Assembly: GCA_020637615.1 (NCBI GenBank)
Contig: JACKKC010000025.1
Coordinates: 1-45,722, forward strand
Direction of reading: 5' to 3'
Source of the DNA: Rhodovulum sp.
GTDB lineage: Bacteria > Pseudomonadota > Alphaproteobacteria > Rhodobacterales > Rhodobacteraceae
Length of the DNA: 45,722 nt
Positions 26,401-36,227 of this stretch are shown here, one piece after another (within the stretch, counting starts at the first letter, position 1; every line of letters starts with the position of its first letter). A program made the position numbers and the translations under genes. The notes under the pieces were generated by a model. It was not told where the DNA came from, did no database searches, and worked only from the letters and a program-made list of their open reading frames with translations.

Positions 26401-26588
26401 GCCAGCAAGCGATCGGCATCACCGTCTTCGGCGGCATGCTCTTCGCCAGCACGCTCGGGGTCCTGCTGACCCCGGTCCTCTACGTCGCGGTCCAGGCCGG
26501 GCGCGAGATCGTCAAGCGGCAATATGCCGGGATCCACGCGCCAGCACAGCAGGGCGAGGCCCCGCCCTTCGTGGAGGGCGCCACATGA
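23427..26588 (+). CDS. RND multidrug efflux pump, inner-membrane subunit (HAE1/AcrB type)
   Basis: A 1053-residue pump of standard HAE1 length with twelve membrane helices. Its N-terminus, SFFIDRPKFALVISIFLTIL, is typical. The proton-relay aspartates are in LAIGIVVDDAIVVVEN (helix 4), and helix 10 carries MLVGLAAKNAILIVEFA. Two large periplasmic loops carry the porter domains, with the G-loop region near FMPDDVTYTV. It exports drugs or toxic amphiphiles using the proton gradient. The start is GTG 23427. It forms an operon with the adaptor upstream. No TetR-type local regulator is visible. Confidence 0.95.
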   Translation: MSFFIDRPKFALVISIFLTILGGIAYLVLPVEQFPEITPPVVQVSASFTGASAETLEETVAAPIEAQVNGVENMLHMDSTSSDSGSYKLAVTFDVGTDSDIATVNVQNRVAQATSQLPEEVIRSGVETQKSSTNMLMIVTLFSPNGTYDELFLSNYASINIRDVLARVPGVGSADVLTDLQYGMRVWLDPDRLASLGLTPADFISAIQDQNAIVPAGQIGAPPAAPDQQFQYTVKAKGRLSDPEEFRQIVLRSGESGAQVTVGDVARVELGSQIYSFSGAFLGQPAAVLAVYQTPGANALAVSEGVIAEMERLSGFMPDDVTYTVTYNTTDFIESSINDVIETLVLALVLVILVVFVFLGSVRATIVPAVAIPVSLIGTFAVLLGLGMSLNTVTLFALVLAIGIVVDDAIVVVENTEKLIADGLAPRDATRQAMREITTPVIATTLVLLAVFVPVTFMPGITGRLYSQFAVTISTAVVISSINALTLSPALCSLLLRPRSGPPRGLLAIFERAIGATRNGYVAVVARLARASAFGLLAVGATLAAIMILSRSAPTGFLPTEDQGVFAIDVQLPDAASLNRTQEVSRKVEEILAETPGVRDYVTVNGFGVLSGGAATNMAFIAVALEPWAERQAPELHAEAIRARVQARLNTIPAASLITFSPPPIPGLGGTGGVEMKVQQTGGGTPQDLSAALGSMIFAANQRPEIGRVYTTFRANVPQLFVDLDREKAKALDVDVSDVFLTLQAYLGSFYVNDFNRFGRVYRVVIQAEGAYRERPEDIGRLYVRSRGGEMVPLSTLVTVENILGPMNLVRFNLYRAGSVTADPAPGYSTGQAIAAMQEVAAQALPPGYTFEWTGTAAQELEAGNIVVVILLLSVLFAYLFLVAQYESWTMPLAILMTVTVALLGAYVATIVAGRDVNLYTQIGMVMLVGLAAKNAILIVEFAMQERAGGRSIFDAGVTAARLRFRAVMMTALSFLLGVVPLMLASSAGAASQQAIGITVFGGMLFASTLGVLLTPVLYVAVQAGREIVKRQYAGIHAPAQQGEAPPFVEGAT

Positions 26589-26656
26589 GCCGGCCGGGAC
26601 GCTCGACGCCATGGCGCCACCCGGCGCCGGCGCGGCGTCCCTGAGGCCCGAGCGCG

Positions 26657-27415
26657 GTGCGGCTCGTCAGGGCGTATCTCCGGCTCCTGGGACGCCGGCG
26701 GTGGAGCGTCCTGCTTGTCCTCGTGATCGGCGCCATCCTCGCCGAGCCGCTTCTCGGCAGCGCGACGCCGGTGCGGCTGCTGGCCGCGCTGCTCTTCGTC
26801 CTGATCCTCGGCGGCGCCGTTTATACCGGGCGCCACACCCGGCAGAGCGCCCGGGCCATGGCGGTCCTGCTGCTCCTCTGGCTCGCGACCGAGCTCGCGC
26901 GGCTGCTCATCCCGAATTTCGTTCCCGGCGCCGTGACCCTGATCGTCACCCTGCTCGTGCTCGCCGCCGCGATCTGGGCCACCTTCGCCGAACTCCTCGG
27001 CACCTCCGACACCAGCCCCGACGCCCTCATGGGAACCATGTTCGGCTATTTCCTGATCGCGGTCGCCTGGTCCTATCTCTATGCCGCGATCGCGGTCTCC
27101 GACCCGGAGGCCTTCGCGCTGGGCGGTGGCGCGAATGTCGGGGTGCAGCTGCGCTACTTCAGCCTGGTGACCATGACCACGCTCGGCTACGGCGACATCG
27201 TGCCGCTCTCGCCCGCGGCGCGCATCGTCTCGGCGCTGCAGGCGGTCTGCGGGACCCTCTACGTGGCGATCATGATCGGCCGCGTCGTCAGCAGCTTCGT
27301 CGGCATGCCGCAGCGCCCCGGCCCGCGGAAGCGACGCCGCCGCGCCGGATCAGAGCCAGCGGCCGGGCCGCACCCTGGCCCGCGCGCGCGCAGGCATCGA
27401 AGCGGCGATGGCTGA
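26657..27415 (+). CDS. Potassium-channel-like membrane protein (Ion_trans_2)
   Basis: A 252-residue protein with an N-terminal set of about four hydrophobic spans and a C-terminal pore unit. The selectivity filter TMTTLGYGDIVP matches the TVGYGD signature of potassium channels, with a helix on each side (FGYFLIAVAWSYLYAAIAV before, RIVSALQAVCGTLYVAIMIG after). The tail is Arg/Pro-rich and short, with no RCK or cyclic-nucleotide domain visible. The start is GTG 26657, 68 bases after the pump gene, so co-transcription is possible. The last ~30 residues are low-complexity. Confidence 0.85.
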   Translation: MRLVRAYLRLLGRRRWSVLLVLVIGAILAEPLLGSATPVRLLAALLFVLILGGAVYTGRHTRQSARAMAVLLLLWLATELARLLIPNFVPGAVTLIVTLLVLAAAIWATFAELLGTSDTSPDALMGTMFGYFLIAVAWSYLYAAIAVSDPEAFALGGGANVGVQLRYFSLVTMTTLGYGDIVPLSPAARIVSALQAVCGTLYVAIMIGRVVSSFVGMPQRPGPRKRRRRAGSEPAAGPHPGPRARRHRSGDG

Positions 27416-27750
27416 TGCCAGCGGCCCCTGCCGAAGTCTCCCGTTGTGCCCGAGGGCGGGGCCCCGAGCCCGACAGACCCGTGGCGATCGGCCGCGCCGG
27501 CCCTTCGAGGGGGGCTATCGCATTTGGCGCTCATTCTTTCTTCTTCGACGTCCGGCGAAAAGTCGAGGGCAGTGCCCGGCCCGGGCGGAAGCGGAGCGCC
27601 CGTCTGGGGGGGGCGAGGCGGGCGCTGCCCGGCGGTGCCCGCCGGGCCGGATGGCGGCAATAGGCGCGCCCAGAACCCAGGCCGGCGGGTCGCATTGCCA
27701 ACTGCAACTGCCCTGGCCCTTCGGGGGGGCCGGCGCGGAAGTGCATCCGC
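27416..27750. other. Intergenic region between the channel gene and clpB 3' end
   Basis: This is a 335-base region between convergent genes. It holds a strong hairpin (27627-27647) and GC-rich low-complexity sequence. No gene is recognised. Confidence 0.6.
27627..27647 (-). terminator. 9-bp stem-loop downstream of clpB
   Basis: GCCCGGCGG and CCGCCGGGC pair perfectly around TGC. The distance from the clpB stop is about 100 bases. There is no T-run. Confidence 0.4.
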
Positions 27751-30345
<2,595 letters not shown>

Positions 30346-30450
30346 GCTTCTCTCCTTGCAAGCGCCCCTCGGGACACGTCCCAGCGGACCGCCTCCCCGG
30401 AGCCTCGGTTCTGCCGGGCCGCCCACCATGGCGCGGCCCCTTGGTCCTCG

Positions 30451-30479
30451 ATATGGGGCCGCGCGCGCAGGCGCTCAAG
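30451..30479 (-). promoter_or_regulatory. RpoH (heat-shock sigma) promoter of clpB
   Basis: On the minus strand: CTTGAG, 15 bases, CCCCATAT. This fits the sigma-32 form CTTGAAA-N11-16-CCCCATNT. Counted from CTTG, it gives an 18-base spacer to CCCATAT, close to the alphaproteobacterial form. Confidence 0.75.
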
Positions 30480-30507
30480 GCCCGTTCCACGGCTTCTTGG
30501 CGGCCCC

Positions 30508-30630
30508 GTGGCGGCGGTGCATCCCCCCCCTCGGTCTCCGCGCTCGCGCGATCCAACCGACGAACCGGCACGAGGCAGTGCCTCGCCTTTGCCGGTTCGG
30601 GGTGTCTCTGCCTGATCGCTTCACTTGCAC
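30508..30630 (-). repeat. Dispersed palindromic repeat, copy C (inverted)
   Basis: The core is CGAACCGGC (30561-30569) with GCCGGTTCG (30591-30599), enclosing GAGGCAGTGCCTC (30572-30584). Reading the minus strand, it continues into GCGCGAGCGCGGAGACCGAGG and then GATGCACCGCCGCCAC (30508-30523), as in copy B but without the internal terminator section. Confidence 0.85.
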
Positions 30631-30636
30631 GTCCTA

Positions 30637-32289
30637 TCAGATCGGCTCGGTCAGCTGCCCCAGCCGATCGGTTAGCGCGTCGTTCTCGCGATAGTCGACC
30701 GGGCAGGCAATGACCGAGACCCCGTCGCCCTCCAGCGCCTCCCGCAGCACCGGCAGGAGCTCGTCGGCGGCGGTGATCCGGTAGCCCCTGGCCCCGAAGC
30801 TCTCCGCATAGGCGACGAAATCGGGGTTGGTGAAATCCACATGGGAATGGCGGTGCATCGCGAGATCCATCTTCCACTTGATCAGACCGTAGCTCCCGTC
30901 CGTCCAGATCAGGATGACGAAGGGCGCACCCACCCGAATCGCCGTCTCGATCTCCTGCGAGTTCATCATGAAGCTGCCGTCGCCCATGACCGCGAGCACC
31001 TTGCGCTCGGGCTCTGCCAGCTTCACGCCCACCGCCCCCGGCAGGGCGAAGGCCATCGTCGCCAGCCCGTTCGAGATCAGGCAGGTATTGGGCGCATAGG
31101 TCGGATAGAGGCGGGCCATCCACATCTTGATGGCCCCGGTATCCGCCAGCACGATGTCGTCGCGCCCCATCGCCCGGCGGATGTCCGAAACGAGCCGCGC
31201 CGGCTTGACGGGGAAGGATGTGTCGTCACGGCCGCCCTCGAGCTCCTTCACGAGCATTCCCCGGATCGCGCTCGCATCCGGGTTCACCTCGAACGTCTTC
31301 CCTACCGCGGCGGTGAGATTGTCGAGCGCCGCCGGGATGTCGCCCTCGATGCCGACGCTGACGTTGTAGCAGGCATCGACCGCCGCCGGGAAACGGTGGA
31401 TGTGGATGATCGCCTTGTCGCCCCGGGGATTGATCCGCATCGGCGGCATCTCCTGGAGCTCGAAGCCGACGCTCACGATCAGATCCGCCCGGTCGAAGCC
31501 GAAATTGGTGTAGTCGTGCACCATGAAGCCGATGGCGCCGAGCGCGTTCGGATGGTCGTCCGGCATGACGCCCTTGCCGTGGAAGGTGGTGGCGACGGGA
31601 ATGCCGAGCCGCTCCGAGAAGCGCACCAGCGCCGCCTGCGCGCCGGCCCTGGCGGCGCCGTGCCCGGCCAGCACGATCGGCCGCCGCGCAGCCGCCAGCG
31701 CCTCGGCGCCCCGGGCGATCTGGCTCGGCGACGGGGCCTCGGCGCGCACCCGGTTGACCGGCAGCGTTCGGGCGTCTTCAGGCGCCGGCATCGCCTCCAC
31801 GTCCTCCGGCACCGCCAGATAGGTGGCGCCGGGCCGCTCGGTCTCGGCGATCTTGAAGGCGCAGCGCACCATCTCCGGGATCGCTCCCGGCGTCAGCACG
31901 GTATCGGCCCATTTCGACACCGGCCGGAACATGGCGGGCAGGTCGACGAACTGATGCGTCTCCTTGTGGATCCGGTCCAACCCGACCTGGGCGGTGATCG
32001 CCACCAGCGGGGTGCTGTCGGAATTGGCATCGGCGACGCCGAGAAGCAGGTTGATCGCGCCCGGCCCCAGCGTGGCTGCGCAGACACCCGCCCGGCCGGT
32101 CACCCGGCCGTACATGTCCGCCATGAAGGAAGCACCCTGTTCGGACCGCGCCAGGATGAAGCGGATGCTCGAGCCGTTCAGCGCATCCACCAGGCGGATA
32201 TTCTCCTCGCCCGGGATGCCGAACACGAATTCCACGCCCTCGTTCTCGAGGCATTCGACCAGAAGCCTGGCTGCCGCGGACTGTGACAT
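30637..32289 (-). CDS. Thiamine-diphosphate enzyme, acetolactate synthase large-subunit-like (AlsS type)
   Basis: A 550-residue enzyme of the acetohydroxyacid synthase fold. The PYR domain carries the catalytic Glu in ARSEQGASFMADMYGR. The middle Rossmann-like domain follows. The C-terminal PP domain has the thiamine-binding GDGSFMMNSQEIETA and WTDGSYGLIKWKM. A single-subunit AlsS-like enzyme would condense two pyruvates to acetolactate. No regulatory small subunit is adjacent, which fits the catabolic rather than biosynthetic type, but other 2-oxoacid substrates are possible. The ATG at 32289 has GGAGGG upstream. It is divergent from pyrF. Confidence 0.85.
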   Translation of the reverse strand: MSQSAAARLLVECLENEGVEFVFGIPGEENIRLVDALNGSSIRFILARSEQGASFMADMYGRVTGRAGVCAATLGPGAINLLLGVADANSDSTPLVAITAQVGLDRIHKETHQFVDLPAMFRPVSKWADTVLTPGAIPEMVRCAFKIAETERPGATYLAVPEDVEAMPAPEDARTLPVNRVRAEAPSPSQIARGAEALAAARRPIVLAGHGAARAGAQAALVRFSERLGIPVATTFHGKGVMPDDHPNALGAIGFMVHDYTNFGFDRADLIVSVGFELQEMPPMRINPRGDKAIIHIHRFPAAVDACYNVSVGIEGDIPAALDNLTAAVGKTFEVNPDASAIRGMLVKELEGGRDDTSFPVKPARLVSDIRRAMGRDDIVLADTGAIKMWMARLYPTYAPNTCLISNGLATMAFALPGAVGVKLAEPERKVLAVMGDGSFMMNSQEIETAIRVGAPFVILIWTDGSYGLIKWKMDLAMHRHSHVDFTNPDFVAYAESFGARGYRITAADELLPVLREALEGDGVSVIACPVDYRENDALTDRLGQLTEPI

Positions 32290-32459
32290 GACTTGCCCTC
32301 CCTGTCGCCGTCGACTGGCGGTCGATCCGAACCGACCGCGGCCGGAGCATAGCACAGAGGGACGGGGCCGGGCGTGCCGCCCAGGCGCCCGGGTGCGGCA
32401 TGGGCTTGACAGCCGAACCGGCCGCGGGCAGGTCCGGGGCATCTGGAGGGCCTGCAGCT

Positions 32460-33158
32460 ATGTCCGATGACCGCCTGATCGTGGGCCTCGACCTGCCCGA
32501 TGCCGATGCCGCCCGCGCCATGGTGACCCGGCTCGGCGATTCCGTCGGCTTCTACAAGATCGGCCTCGGCCTCCTGCCCTTCGGCGGCCTCGATCTCGCC
32601 CGCGAGCTCCGGGAGCGCGGCAAGCGCGTCTTCCTCGACATGAAGCTCTTCGACATCGGCGCCACCGTCACTGCCGCGGCGCGCGGCCTCGCGGCCAATG
32701 TCGCGCCCGACTTCCTGACCGTGCACGGCGACCCGCAGGTGGTGGCCGCCGCCGCCCTCGGCCGCGGCGGGGCGCGGACCCGCATCCTGGCCGTCACCGT
32801 GCTGACCTCGCTCGACCGCGCCGACCTCGACGCCGCCCTGATCCGCGACGGCGACATGGCCGAGATCGTCGTCGAACGCGCCCGCCGCGCCTTCGCCGCC
32901 GGCGCCGACGGCATCATCGCCTCGCCGCACGAGCTCGCCCGCCTCCGCGCCCTGCCCGAGGCCACGGGCAAGCTGATCGTCACCCCCGGCGTCCGCCCCG
33001 CCGGCGCCGAAGCCCATGACCAAAAGCGCATCGCCACCCCGGCGGAGGCGCTCGCCGCCGGCGCCGACCATGTGGTGATCGCGCGCCCCATCGTCGCCGT
33101 TCCCGACCCCGCCACCGCCGCCCGCGCCGTGCTCGCCGAGATGGCCGCCGCCGCCTGA
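32460..33158 (+). CDS. pyrF: Orotidine 5'-phosphate decarboxylase
   Basis: A 232-residue TIM-barrel enzyme for the last step of UMP synthesis. The catalytic Asp-Lys-Asp array is in FLDMKLFDIGATV. The phosphate-binding end has VTPGVRP and the ADHVVIARPI segment. LIVGLDLPDADAARAM at the N-terminus is typical. The ATG at 32460 is preceded by GGAGGG at 11 bases. It stands alone, without other pyrimidine genes, which is usual in this group. Confidence 0.96.
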   Translation: MSDDRLIVGLDLPDADAARAMVTRLGDSVGFYKIGLGLLPFGGLDLARELRERGKRVFLDMKLFDIGATVTAAARGLAANVAPDFLTVHGDPQVVAAAALGRGGARTRILAVTVLTSLDRADLDAALIRDGDMAEIVVERARRAFAAGADGIIASPHELARLRALPEATGKLIVTPGVRPAGAEAHDQKRIATPAEALAAGADHVVIARPIVAVPDPATAARAVLAEMAAAA

Positions 33159-33223
33159 GCCGGGGACTTCCCGTCCCGCGTCCCCGCCCTATACTGGCGT
33201 GGCCGAGCGAGAGGGAGGCCACC

Positions 33224-34210
33224 ATGCGCGCCATGGTCCTGGAGGCCGCCGGCCGGCCGCTGCGGCTGGTCGAACGCGCCGCGCCCGTGCCGGGCCCCGG
33301 CGAGGTCGCCATCGCCATCACCGCCTGCGGCGTCTGCCGCACCGACCTGCATATCGTCGACGGCGAGCTCACCGAGCCGCGGCTGCCGCTGGTGCCCGGC
33401 CACGAGATCGTCGGCCGCGTCGCCGCCCTCGGCCCCGGGGTCACCGGCCTCGAGCCGGGCCAGCGGGTCGGCGTGCCCTGGCTCGGGCACACCTGCGGCA
33501 CCTGCCCCTATTGCACGGCGGGCCGCGAGAACCTCTGCGACGCGCCGCTCTTCACCGGCTACACCCGCGACGGCGGCTATGCCGAGGCCTGCGTCGCCGA
33601 TGCGGCCTATGTCTTCCCGCTGCCCGACGGGCAATCGGACGCGGCGCTCGCACCGCTGCTCTGCGCCGGGCTGATCGGGCACCGCACGCTCGCCATGGCC
33701 GGCGAGGCGCGGCGTCTCGGCATCTACGGCTTCGGCGCCGCCGCCCACCTCGTCGCCCAAGTCGCCCGCTGGCAGGGGCGCGAGGTCTACGCCTTCACCC
33801 GCCCCGGCGACCAACTCGCCCAGAACCTCGCCCGGCGCAACGGCGCGCTCTCGGCCGGCGGCTCCGACGAGCCCGCGCCGGCCGAGCTCGACGCCGCGCT
33901 GATCTTCGCACCGGTCGGCGCGCTGGTGCCCGCCGCCCTGCGCGCCGTGCGCAAGGGCGGCATCGTGGTCTGCGGCGGCATCCACATGAGCGACATCCCG
34001 GCCTTTCCCTACGCCGATCTCTGGGGCGAGCGGGTGCTGCGATCCGTGGCCAATCTTACCCGCCGGGACGGGCTCGACTTCTTCGACATCGTCGCCCGCG
34101 CCGGCATCGCGAGCGAGATCGAGACCTACCCGCTCGAGGCGGCCAATACCGCCCTCGACGCCCTGCGCGCCGGCCGCGTCTCCGGCGCCGCCGTGCTCGT
34201 CATGTCCTAG
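33224..34210 (+). CDS. Zinc-dependent alcohol dehydrogenase (MDR family)
   Basis: A 328-residue medium-chain dehydrogenase. The catalytic-zinc residues are in ACGVCRTDLH and GHEIVG. The structural-zinc cysteines are in TCGTCPYCTAGRENLC. The nucleotide-binding loop is GIYGFGAAAHLVAQVA. The family acts on primary alcohols or aldehydes with NAD(P); the physiological substrate is not evident. GGGAGG precedes the ATG. The gene is 65 bases downstream of pyrF and may share its transcript, though a functional link is not obvious. Confidence 0.9.
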   Translation: MRAMVLEAAGRPLRLVERAAPVPGPGEVAIAITACGVCRTDLHIVDGELTEPRLPLVPGHEIVGRVAALGPGVTGLEPGQRVGVPWLGHTCGTCPYCTAGRENLCDAPLFTGYTRDGGYAEACVADAAYVFPLPDGQSDAALAPLLCAGLIGHRTLAMAGEARRLGIYGFGAAAHLVAQVARWQGREVYAFTRPGDQLAQNLARRNGALSAGGSDEPAPAELDAALIFAPVGALVPAALRAVRKGGIVVCGGIHMSDIPAFPYADLWGERVLRSVANLTRRDGLDFFDIVARAGIASEIETYPLEAANTALDALRAGRVSGAAVLVMS

Positions 34211-34460
34211 CCGGCGCCGAACGCCTCTTCGCGTCCCATTCACAACCGGTCCATTCTCGCCCGCGAGTCGCCTGATCGAGCGTCATCAGGGGACGACCGA
34301 CAGCAGATCATATCCGGGCTCGATGGCTGGCCCGTCGATAGATCTTCGGGCCGAGGATATCTCCTGGCAATGGGATAGCTTCGTTCATGGGGCGCTCACG
34401 CTGGAGATCGCTCTGCATCTTGCTCGAATCGCCGCGTTTGCGGCTACAGGTTAGCCAATC

Positions 34461-34472
34461 ATTGTGGACAAT
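34461..34472. promoter_or_regulatory. GntR-type operator, site 1 (ATTGTGGACAAT)
   Basis: ATTGT and ACAAT are inverse arms around GG. It is the same shape as the sites at 34945 and 37951, and lies just beyond the truncated end of the GntR fragment. Confidence 0.55.
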
Positions 34473-34486
34473 ATGGCATCACCGTG

Positions 34487-34822
34487 TCAGCAAACCCGCA
34501 ACGGCGAATCTATCACCGGTCCGGGGGAGGCCCCTATGCGCGAACACGCCCCGAACTGCGAGCAATCGACGGCAGATCCTGCCGATGCCCGACTGACCGA
34601 GAGGGAGGAGGCGAACGCCTTCTCGCCGAGTGTCGTCCCTGGGCGAAGCCGCTGCTCGTAGATCAACTCGATGACGTCGTTCAGGACACGCTGGTCGATG
34701 GACGGGAGGTGTCCATCCGGCGACCGGGACCCGCTCGATTCCTCAAGTTCGACCACTGCCCGGCCACCCTTTTCGCCGACGACTTCCGCCAACGTGGGGC
34801 TGATTCCACGAGCGCGTACCAA
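34487..34822 (-). pseudogene. GntR-family regulator, N-terminal fragment only
   Basis: The frame encodes about 111 residues. The stretch QRVLNDVIELIYEQRLRPG followed by TTLGEKAFASSLSVSRAS is the start of a FadR/GntR winged-helix domain (consensus ...I..G.L.PGT.L.E..LA..LGVSR..VR.AL). After VSRAS the expected recognition-helix continuation and wing are lost: the frame changes to unrelated residues, and a shifted frame gives only a short RICRRLL..GVFAHRGL stretch. No FCD or UTRA effector domain is found in any frame. Its divergent position before the cyclodeaminase operon is where the local repressor would be expected. Confidence 0.65.
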
Positions 34823-34849
34823 GGGCCGTTCGCAAACATCGTCTCTCGC

Positions 34850-34861
34850 GATGTGGACAAT
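34850..34861. promoter_or_regulatory. GntR-type operator, site 2, imperfect
   Basis: GATGTGGACAAT keeps the right arm and centre of site 1 but has a changed left arm. Confidence 0.3.
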
Positions 34862-34944
34862 AGCGATTGCCAGAGCTCAGTCAAATCACTGAGATTCTGA
34901 TGTTATTTACCGTCTCGCCCCTACGGGTTGAAATCCGATTGCAG

Positions 34945-34956
34945 ATTGTGCACAAA
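34945..34956. promoter_or_regulatory. GntR-type operator, site 3 (ATTGTGCACAAA)
   Basis: The inner TTGTGCACAA is a perfect palindrome. It lies about 110 bases before the cyclodeaminase ATG. Confidence 0.6.
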
Positions 34957-34961
34957 CAGAA

Positions 34962-34990
34962 TTGACATTGTTTACGATTAGACCTAATGG
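34962..34990 (+). promoter_or_regulatory. Possible sigma-70 promoter of the cyclodeaminase gene
   Basis: A perfect TTGACA (34962-34967) is followed after 17 bases by TAATGG, a poor -10. An alternative pair, TTGAAA (34928) with CACAAA (34951), overlaps operator site 3. Either is tentative. Confidence 0.4.
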
Positions 34991-35065
34991 CCGAAGACCG
35001 AAGGAAGCGCGATGCCCTCGGCCAACAGGATCATGACCATCATTCGACCCCAGCGGGAGGCGCCC

Positions 35066-36094
35066 ATGGACGCAAAAGTCCGAACCGACAATTCTCTGTC
35101 CACAACGCTCGTCCTGTCGCGATCGGATGTCGAGGGCCTGGTGACGATGGCCGAGGTCGTCGCCGAGGTGGAGACGGCCTTCGCCGATATCTCCAACGGC
35201 ATCGCCGCACAGCCGGCGGCGGTCGCGATGTCGCTCGCCTCCAGCACGGCGGCTTTCCTGGCGATGCCGGCACTGGCCGACCGTCAGGGTCTCGCCGTCA
35301 TCAAGCTGCTCGCGGATATCCCCGACAATGCGGCGCGGGATCTCGCGGTGCAGCGTTCGGTGATCGCGCTGGTGTCGCAGACGACCGGTGCACCTCTGGC
35401 GATTTTTCACGGGCAGATCCCGACCCGGATCAGGACGGCCGCGACAAGCGCCGTCGGTACCCGGCATCTTTCACGCCCCGACAGCCGCGTGCTCGGCCTG
35501 GTCGGCGCCGGCGCCCTCGCCGTCGAGCATATTCGCTCGCATCTGGAAGTCCGGCCGATCGAGCGCGTGCTCGTCTGGTCGCGGACCACGGCCACCGTTT
35601 CCCGTTTCATCGAGCGTATCGGCCGCGAATTCCCGGGTCTTGCGGTGGACGGTGCGGAATCCCCGCGCGAGGTCTTTGCGGGATCCGACATAGTCTGCAC
35701 ATTGACCCCGTCCCGCGAGCCTGTCGTCGAGGGCGCCTGGTTCAAGCCGGGCCTGCACGTCAACGCGGTCGGAGCGCCACCGCGGCCGGATCACCGGGAG
35801 ATCGACTCCGCCGGAATGGCGAGGGCCCGGATCGTCCTCGACAGCATCCCGATGGCCATGCACGATTCCGGCGACCTGCTGCTGGCCCTCGCGGACGGCG
35901 CGATCACCAAGGAGCAGGCCAAGACGGAGCTCGGCGACGTCATCACGGGCAAGGCTCCGGGGCGGACCTCCCCGGACGACATCACGCTCTTCAATTCCGT
36001 CGGGCTCGCCATTCAGGACCTGGCGATCTGCAACCTCATGCTGGAAAGGGCCCGCGAGAAGGGTGTCGGTCACGAGATTGACCTGAGCGCCTGA
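35066..36094 (+). CDS. Ornithine cyclodeaminase / mu-crystallin family protein
   Basis: A 342-residue NAD(P)-dependent enzyme of the OCD/mu-crystallin family. Members include ornithine and lysine cyclodeaminases, alanine dehydrogenase-like enzymes and ketimine reductases. LGLVGAGALAVEHIRSHLEV is the dinucleotide-binding loop. The substrate-side motif TRIRTAATSAVGTRHLSR and the KLLADIPDN segment fit the family. The acidic DSGDLLLALADG stretch is also conserved. The exact reaction is not predictable. The ATG at 35066 is chosen because GGGAGG sits six bases upstream; ATGs at 35012 and 35033 lack one. It is followed by a permease gene and probably acts on the compound that permease imports. Confidence 0.88.
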   Translation: MDAKVRTDNSLSTTLVLSRSDVEGLVTMAEVVAEVETAFADISNGIAAQPAAVAMSLASSTAAFLAMPALADRQGLAVIKLLADIPDNAARDLAVQRSVIALVSQTTGAPLAIFHGQIPTRIRTAATSAVGTRHLSRPDSRVLGLVGAGALAVEHIRSHLEVRPIERVLVWSRTTATVSRFIERIGREFPGLAVDGAESPREVFAGSDIVCTLTPSREPVVEGAWFKPGLHVNAVGAPPRPDHREIDSAGMARARIVLDSIPMAMHDSGDLLLALADGAITKEQAKTELGDVITGKAPGRTSPDDITLFNSVGLAIQDLAICNLMLERAREKGVGHEIDLSA

Positions 36095-36114
36095 GGGCCA
36101 CGAACGACTACCTG

Positions 36115-36140
36115 TGGCGGTTCGCCTCCGGCGACCGCCA
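36115..36140 (+). terminator. Hairpin shortly after the cyclodeaminase gene
   Basis: TGGCGG-T-TCGCC pairs with GGCGA-CCGCCA with one bulged base. There is no T-run. It may trim or partly terminate the transcript. Confidence 0.35.
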
Positions 36141-36170
36141 GCCTGCACCGAAATCGGAAACTCCAATCAA

Positions 36171-36193
36171 TAGCTGTGAGCCCTTCACAGCTA
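36171..36193 (+). promoter_or_regulatory. 9-bp inverted repeat before the permease gene
   Basis: TAGCTGTGA and TCACAGCTA are exact inverse arms around GCCCT. The repeat lies 34 bases before the permease ATG and is followed by CACTTTTACCTTTTGG. It could be an operator, an attenuator or a leader hairpin. Confidence 0.5.
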
Positions 36194-36227
36194 CCTGGAA
36201 CACTTTTACCTTTTGGGAGGAACAAGA

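Larger units (their letters stand above)
34211..35065. other. Regulatory region with GntR remnant and operator copies
   Basis: This is an 855-base region with lower GC than its surroundings. It contains a minus-strand GntR fragment (34487-34822), three ATTGTnnACAAT-like sites and a candidate promoter for the cyclodeaminase gene. A 43-codon plus-strand frame at 34323-34454 is not recognised. Confidence 0.7.

Noticed and set aside
23460..26612. A 1050-codon open frame antisense to the RND pump
   Set aside because: High GC in third positions keeps antisense frames open. Its translation is His/Arg/Asp-rich with no domain, while the sense strand encodes a full-length pump.
26585..26644. A 20-codon frame overlapping the RND pump stop (ATGA)
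   Set aside because: It is too short, Arg/Pro-rich and without support.
32406..32411. TTGACA before pyrF as a promoter
   Set aside because: No acceptable -10 lies 16-18 bases downstream.
34323..34454. A 43-codon plus-strand frame
   Set aside because: It reads like protein but has no ribosome site, neighbour logic or known motif. It may be decayed coding DNA.
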